Source: Planctomycetaceae bacterium UBA4732 (GTDB lineage: Bacteria > Planctomycetota > Planctomycetia > Gemmatales > Gemmataceae). Taken from it: DNA of 8,912 nt. The translations under genes were made by a program, and so were the position numbers. Below, piece by piece: positions 5,321-8,912 of the stretch. The notes under the pieces are model-generated. The model was given only the letters and a program-made list of their open reading frames with translations, was not told the origin of the DNA and made no database searches. How positions within the stretch are numbered: the first letter of the stretch is position 1; each line of letters starts with the position of its first letter. Where the stretch lies: contig DHJA01000081.1 in NCBI GenBank assembly GCA_002404095.1, forward strand, positions 35,591-44,502, given 5' to 3'.

Positions 5321-7489
5321 ATGGTCCGAATATCCTTGCCCTCCGTTCTCGCGTTTGCCGCGATCTATACCGCGCTTGCCGCGCCCTTCTGCCAGGGCGC
5401 CAAGGTCAAGGTGTGGGATCAGCATGCGCCCTCCCACTATGAAAAGGCCCAGTTTCAACAGGCCGTCGTCAGCAGCGAAGGCGTGATCCGCCTCGGCCGG
5501 CGGCTCAAGCCGTTCGCCGACCTCGACGCCGCCCATGTCTGGGATCTCGTGGAGGTCAAGGACGGCGCCCTGTTCGCGGCCGCGGGGGATGAGGGCAAGG
5601 TCTACAAGATTTCCGCCGACGGCAAAACCTCCGTCGTTTACGCCGACGATCAGAGCCGGCCATTCTGTCTCGCGCCGGCCGGCGATGACGCCGTTTACGT
5701 CGGAGCGGGGCCGCACGGCCAAATCTTGCGCGTCGATGTAAACGGCAAGGTGAAAGTGGTGTGCGACACGGGGGAGCCGTATGTCTGGTCGTTGGCCGTG
5801 GACGCCAAGACGGGCACGCTCTACGCCGGCACCGGGCCGCATGGACGCATCTACAAAATCAGCCCGGAGGGCAAGGGCGAGGTTCTGTACGCGGCGAAAC
5901 AGGACCATGTCCTCTGCGTGACGGCCGGCCCTAACGGCGCGGTGTACGCAGGAGTGGACAAAAACGGTCTCGTTTATCGCATTGACGCCAAGGGAAAGGC
6001 GTTCGTGCTATATCAGGCGGCCCAAGCGGAGATACGCACCCTCAAAGTGACGGCCGACGCGGTATACGCCGGCACGAGCGCGCCGACGAAACGGCACGGC
6101 GGCGCCGTGGCCGGCGCGTCGGGCAGCGGCGTCGTGACGGCCGATCTGACGACCAGCAAGCCGGAAGCCGCCGTCGTCCTCGGCGTTAAGGTGAGCAAGG
6201 AAAAGGACGAGAAGCCGTCGAAGGGCGCCGCGTCGGACGCTGACTCGAAGGAAAGCAAAGGCAGCCCCGCTTCCGCTCCTTCAACCCCATCGGGAGGCGA
6301 AAACTCCGTCTATCGGATCGGCCTCGACGGCGGCGTGCGTGAGGTGTTCCGCGCGAAGGCGATGATGCTGTGTCTTGCGCGGCAAGGCAACCATCTCTTT
6401 GTTGGTACCGGGATGGACGGCGAGCTATTCGACGTGGACGAAGCGACGCGCGAACATTCTGAGATCGCCCGGCTCGACCACGGGCAGGTTCTGTGCATGT
6501 GCCAGCGGCGCGACGGTTCCATCGTCCTCGGCGCCGGCGACCCCGGCAAGCTCTACGTCCTCGAAGACCGCTACGCCGTGCACGGCACGATGGTATCGGA
6601 GGTACTGGATACAAAATTGGTAAGTAAGTGGGGCGCCCTGCGCTGGCAGGCCGACGCGCCGGCCAAGACCTCCGTAAGCGTGGCCGTGCGCAGCGGCAAT
6701 ACCGCCGAGCCGGAGGACGCCTGGAGCGATTGGTCGGCCGAGCAGACCGACGCTGGCAAGGCCGGCATCGAAGCGCCGCCGGCCCGATTCCTGCAATACC
6801 GCCTCGCCTTGTCGTCGAATGATCCGGCCGTCACGCCGTCGGTGCGCGGCGTGACGCTGCGTTACCAAACGACCAACCAGTCGCCGGAGGTGACGAAGGT
6901 TGAAACGCCGGACCTTAACGCCGTCAACTTGGACACTCCGAAAAAGCTCAAATTCAAATGGTCGGCCGTGGACGCCAATGAGGATGAGCTGTCGTTCGCG
7001 CTCTACGTCCGTAAAGACAGTTGGAAAGGCTGGATGGAACTGGAGGAAGATTGCGACAAAACGGAGTACGAATGGGATCCGACGACGGCGCCTGACGGCG
7101 TTTACCAGCTGAAGGTCGTCGCCAGCGACCGCAAGGACAATTCCGACGCGGAAGCGCTCACGGGCGAGCGGACCAGCAGCCCGTTCGTGGTGTGTCACAC
7201 GGCGCCGGCCGTGAAGGTGAAGGCGACGCCGGCTGCTAACGGCGCGCTGATCGAGGCGACCGCTCTGTCGCCGTTGGTACGGCTGACATCGGCTTCCTAC
7301 ACGCTCAACGGCAAGAAGTCGGTAAACGTCTTCCCGGCGGACGGCTTGTTCGGCGGCGCGGCCAAGACGTTTCAGTTTACCACCGACGGGCTGAAGCCGG
7401 GCACCTACGTCGTGGTGCTGCGCGTCCACGACGCGGCCGGCAACATTGGGTCAGGCGACGTAGTGTTCACGGTGGGCGGCGCGGAATGA
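5321..7489 (+). CDS. Secreted seven-bladed beta-propeller protein with C-terminal Ig/FN3-like region
   Basis: This is a 722-residue protein of unknown specific function. Residues 1-26 form a signal peptide (MVRISLPSVLAFAAIY..., cleavage near CQGA), placing it outside the membrane. Seven repeats with the pattern G-x-[VIL]-Y-x-G-x-G-x-x-G-x-[VIL]-Y-x-[IV] occur at about 81-98, 122-139, 164-181, 205-222, 246-336 (interrupted), 356-373 and 398-416. This is the signature of a seven-bladed NHL/YncE-like propeller. Blade 5 carries an insert of roughly 75 residues (252-327) rich in Lys, Ser, Asp, Ala and Pro, probably disordered. After the propeller come beta-rich segments: 437-515 (WSDWS at 468-472, then QYRLALSS), 521-627, and a final Ig-like segment (629-719) ending VVVLRVHDAAGNIGSGDVVF. 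No catalytic motif is seen, so it is probably a binding or scaffolding protein. It lies 58 bp after the S55-domain gene and is likely in its operon. Confidence 0.75.
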   Translation: MVRISLPSVLAFAAIYTALAAPFCQGAKVKVWDQHAPSHYEKAQFQQAVVSSEGVIRLGRRLKPFADLDAAHVWDLVEVKDGALFAAAGDEGKVYKISADGKTSVVYADDQSRPFCLAPAGDDAVYVGAGPHGQILRVDVNGKVKVVCDTGEPYVWSLAVDAKTGTLYAGTGPHGRIYKISPEGKGEVLYAAKQDHVLCVTAGPNGAVYAGVDKNGLVYRIDAKGKAFVLYQAAQAEIRTLKVTADAVYAGTSAPTKRHGGAVAGASGSGVVTADLTTSKPEAAVVLGVKVSKEKDEKPSKGAASDADSKESKGSPASAPSTPSGGENSVYRIGLDGGVREVFRAKAMMLCLARQGNHLFVGTGMDGELFDVDEATREHSEIARLDHGQVLCMCQRRDGSIVLGAGDPGKLYVLEDRYAVHGTMVSEVLDTKLVSKWGALRWQADAPAKTSVSVAVRSGNTAEPEDAWSDWSAEQTDAGKAGIEAPPARFLQYRLALSSNDPAVTPSVRGVTLRYQTTNQSPEVTKVETPDLNAVNLDTPKKLKFKWSAVDANEDELSFALYVRKDSWKGWMELEEDCDKTEYEWDPTTAPDGVYQLKVVASDRKDNSDAEALTGERTSSPFVVCHTAPAVKVKATPAANGALIEATALSPLVRLTSASYTLNGKKSVNVFPADGLFGGAAKTFQFTTDGLKPGTYVVVLRVHDAAGNIGSGDVVFTVGGAE

Positions 7490-7500
7490 AACCATAAGCG

Positions 7501-7548
7501 ATCCTATACGTCCTATAAGACCTATAGGTCTTATAGGACGTATAGGAT
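7501..7548. repeat. Perfect 48-bp palindrome between two convergent genes
   Basis: Positions 7501-7524 and 7525-7548 are exact reverse complements, 24 bp each with no spacer. Each half is built on a 9-nt period: CCTATA recurs at 7503, 7512 and 7521, and its complement TATAGG at 7523, 7532 and 7541. The AT-rich composition contrasts with the GC-rich surroundings. It fills most of the 65-bp gap between the TGA stops of the propeller gene (ends 7489) and tatC (ends 7555), so in RNA it would form a long hairpin at the 3' end of either transcript. A bidirectional terminator or transcript-end stabiliser is a reasonable inference; no T-tract follows. It may also be a dispersed repeat or a protein-binding site. 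Confidence 0.9.
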
Positions 7549-7554
7549 GGACTC

Positions 7555-8589
7555 TCACCCCTCAACCATTTCATCGGGGTCCGGTTCGTCCATGTCGCTG
7601 GCTGCGCGCGGAGTAAAGCGACAAAGGAGAATGCCGAACTCGTACAAGCCCCACAGCGGCACGGCCAACAGCATCATGTTTAAGGCGTCCGGCGCCGCGG
7701 CCATCAGCGCCGCCGCGATAGCGAGAATGAAGAACGCCATACGCCGATTTTTCGTGTACAACGTAACGTCCACGATGCCCATGCGTTCGAGGAACAACAT
7801 GATAATCGGCGTCTGAAAAGCGGCGCCGAAAATCAACGGCATCATAATGGCGAAAGTAAGCCATTCGCTCAGACGCAATTCCGGTTCGACGCCGAGCCAT
7901 TCGTTGAAGCTCAACAGGTAGTGGACGCCCAGCGGCAGCACCACGAACTCGCATAGGGCGACGCCGCCCAGGAACAGGCCTAGGCTGAGGGGCAAATACA
8001 GGTAGACGTATTTCTTTTCGTGCGGATACAGCCCGGCGCCGATGAACATCCACCCCTGGTAGAACAGCCACGGACTCGATAGCACGATGCCGCAGTAGAT
8101 GCTCACCATGAAGTACGTCATAAAGGCTTCCGTCACGGTCAGCGAGACGAGGCTGGCGGGGCGGTTGAAGCGCCGGCTGTCCTGGGCCAACTCGTTGACG
8201 AGGCGCTGGCTGTTATAACGGATTTTGAACATCTTCCATTCAGTTCCACCCTGCTCTTGCAATTCCACCAGCATTTCCTTGGCCGACCCGTCGCCGGAGA
8301 GGTTGGCGTCGCCGTGGGCGCGGCGTTCAGCCTCGTCCTTATCCAGCTGGGCCGTCTGACGGGCGATGCGGGCGTCGTAAAATCCGTTAAGCTGGCGCTG
8401 GACCGGCAACTGGATGAAATCCAGCACGGGGGCGCCAAGGAACAGGCCGGCCACCAAGGCGACGAAGAAGCCGATCATCGCCCAGATGATCCGGAAACGC
8501 AGTTCTTCAATGTGGTCGCCGAACGACATGCGCGTATGCGAGAACAGGTCTTCGTCGTCCGCTCGGTTGACGGCTGTGGATAATTTCAT
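7555..8589 (-). CDS. tatC: Sec-independent protein translocase subunit TatC, with enlarged first loop
   Basis: TatC is the membrane receptor that binds twin-arginine signal peptides and, with TatA/TatB-type partners, moves folded proteins across the cytoplasmic membrane. The family motifs are in order: SFGDHIEELRFR (22-33) before the first membrane helix (about 34-53); LFYQGWMFIGAGLYPHEKK (175-193) with the conserved Glu191; FGAAFQTPIIMLFL (254-267), where the Glu/Gln position in helix 4 is Gln259; and NRRMAFFILAIAAALMAAAPD (281-301) before the last helix. Six helices are expected. At 344 residues it is about 90 longer than usual. Most of the excess lies in the first extracytoplasmic loop (about 65-148), which is charged and has no recognisable domain. 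The C-terminus has an acidic tail (DMDEPDPDEMVEG). ATG 8589 is preceded by GAGGT with 6 nt spacing. No tatA or tatB is in the window. The gene is convergent with the propeller gene. Confidence 0.95.
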   Translation of the reverse strand: MKLSTAVNRADDEDLFSHTRMSFGDHIEELRFRIIWAMIGFFVALVAGLFLGAPVLDFIQLPVQRQLNGFYDARIARQTAQLDKDEAERRAHGDANLSGDGSAKEMLVELQEQGGTEWKMFKIRYNSQRLVNELAQDSRRFNRPASLVSLTVTEAFMTYFMVSIYCGIVLSSPWLFYQGWMFIGAGLYPHEKKYVYLYLPLSLGLFLGGVALCEFVVLPLGVHYLLSFNEWLGVEPELRLSEWLTFAIMMPLIFGAAFQTPIIMLFLERMGIVDVTLYTKNRRMAFFILAIAAALMAAAPDALNMMLLAVPLWGLYEFGILLCRFTPRAASDMDEPDPDEMVEG

Positions 8590-8803
8590 GGCTACACCTC
8601 AGTCATGATGGGAAGGTCAACGACGAAGCCCCAGGTATGGGATGGAGGCGGGTAAGGGAGGAAGATTCGTCGCGCGCCCATGAATGAAACTCCGCGCCGC
8701 GGACGGCGTACAGCCGCCCGGTGAGGTTAGTGGAGTTTCTGGGCCGCCCTGTCGGAAAAGACAGAGAAGCGGAAACCGGCGGGAATCGGATTGTCTTTAA
8801 TCT

Positions 8804-8831
8804 AGTGTACCGCGTTCGCGTGGGCTTGCAA
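8804..8831 (-). promoter_or_regulatory. Candidate sigma-70 promoter for tatC
   Basis: On the minus strand TTGCAA (8831-8826) and TACACT (8809-8804) are separated by 16 bp and each matches the -35 or -10 consensus at 4 of 6 positions. Transcription would start near 8797 and give a leader of about 200 nt before ATG 8589. Plausible but weak. Confidence 0.3.
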
Positions 8832-8859
8832 CTGCTTTTTGGCAATTCCGCCCCGCCGA

Positions 8860-8877
8860 CCCGCCGTCAACGGCGGG
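8860..8877. repeat. Short GC hairpin near the window end
   Basis: cccgccg at 8860-8866 pairs with cggcggg at 8871-8877 around the loop tcaa. There is no T-tract on either side, so terminator function is not shown. It resembles the other GC-rich intergenic hairpin (3107-3127) in size but not in sequence. Confidence 0.5.
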
Positions 8878-8912
8878 CCTACAAGCAGAAGCCCCGTTCA
8901 CAGATCGTCCAG

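Larger units (their letters stand above)
8590..8912. other. Non-coding region upstream of tatC
   Basis: I see no convincing gene in these 323 bases. They hold the tatC Shine-Dalgarno site (8596-8600), an 8-bp inverted repeat gaaactcc/ggagtttc (8686-8693 and 8732-8739) with a wide gap, a candidate promoter reading toward tatC (8804-8831), and a small hairpin at 8860-8877. An 80-codon frame on the minus strand (8845-8603) has no family resemblance, no good ribosome binding site, and arginine/serine/proline-rich composition typical of a chance frame. Confidence 0.5.

Noticed and set aside
6425..7429. 334-codon antisense frame opposite the propeller gene
   Set aside because: It is rich in Arg, His and Val and matches no family, as expected opposite a GC-rich gene. 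The plus-strand frame has clear propeller repeats and a signal peptide.
8603..8845. 80-codon minus-strand frame upstream of tatC
   Set aside because: No Shine-Dalgarno site, no recognisable motif, and composition of a chance frame. It also overlaps the likely tatC promoter and leader.

Overview
The window is GC-rich, densely coding bacterial DNA. It holds five protein-coding loci and intergenic spaces unusually rich in palindromes. The gene content points to a planctomycete or close relative, which is an inference: a two-domain alpha/beta-hydrolase of the acetylxylan-esterase-like type, a large exported S55 (SpoIVB-type) peptidase-domain protein, a secreted beta-propeller protein, and a TatC enlarged by a long extracytoplasmic loop. 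No rRNA, tRNA, CRISPR array or transposase gene was seen.

Layout. Positions 1-60 hold a perfect 18-bp-stem hairpin just past the end of the first locus. Minus strand 2650-61 carries coaD (phosphopantetheine adenylyltransferase), followed after 37 bp by a 681-codon hydrolase reading frame cut in two by one in-frame TAG at 1057-1059. The first half is a complete hydrolase domain with a visible catalytic triad. The second half is a degenerate hydrolase domain with no good translation start of its own. Positions 2651-3378 are non-coding and contain a nested inverted-repeat element (2768-3012) that looks like a MITE or REP-type element, flanked by a possible 8-bp target duplication, followed by a small GC hairpin and a long leader.

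Plus strand 3379-7489 carries two exported proteins 58 bp apart: the S55-domain protein and a seven-bladed beta-propeller protein with a C-terminal Ig/fibronectin-like part. They probably form an operon and act outside the cytoplasmic membrane. They converge on tatC (minus strand, 8589-7555). The 65-bp gap between the convergent genes holds a perfect 48-bp palindrome built from a 9-nt period. Positions 8590-8912 are the tatC upstream region, with a weak candidate promoter and another small hairpin.

The most notable items are the in-frame amber codon in the hydrolase, the nested-palindrome element at 2768-3012, the 48-bp palindrome at 7501-7548, and the S55/propeller gene pair. I did not find a clearly new multi-gene system.
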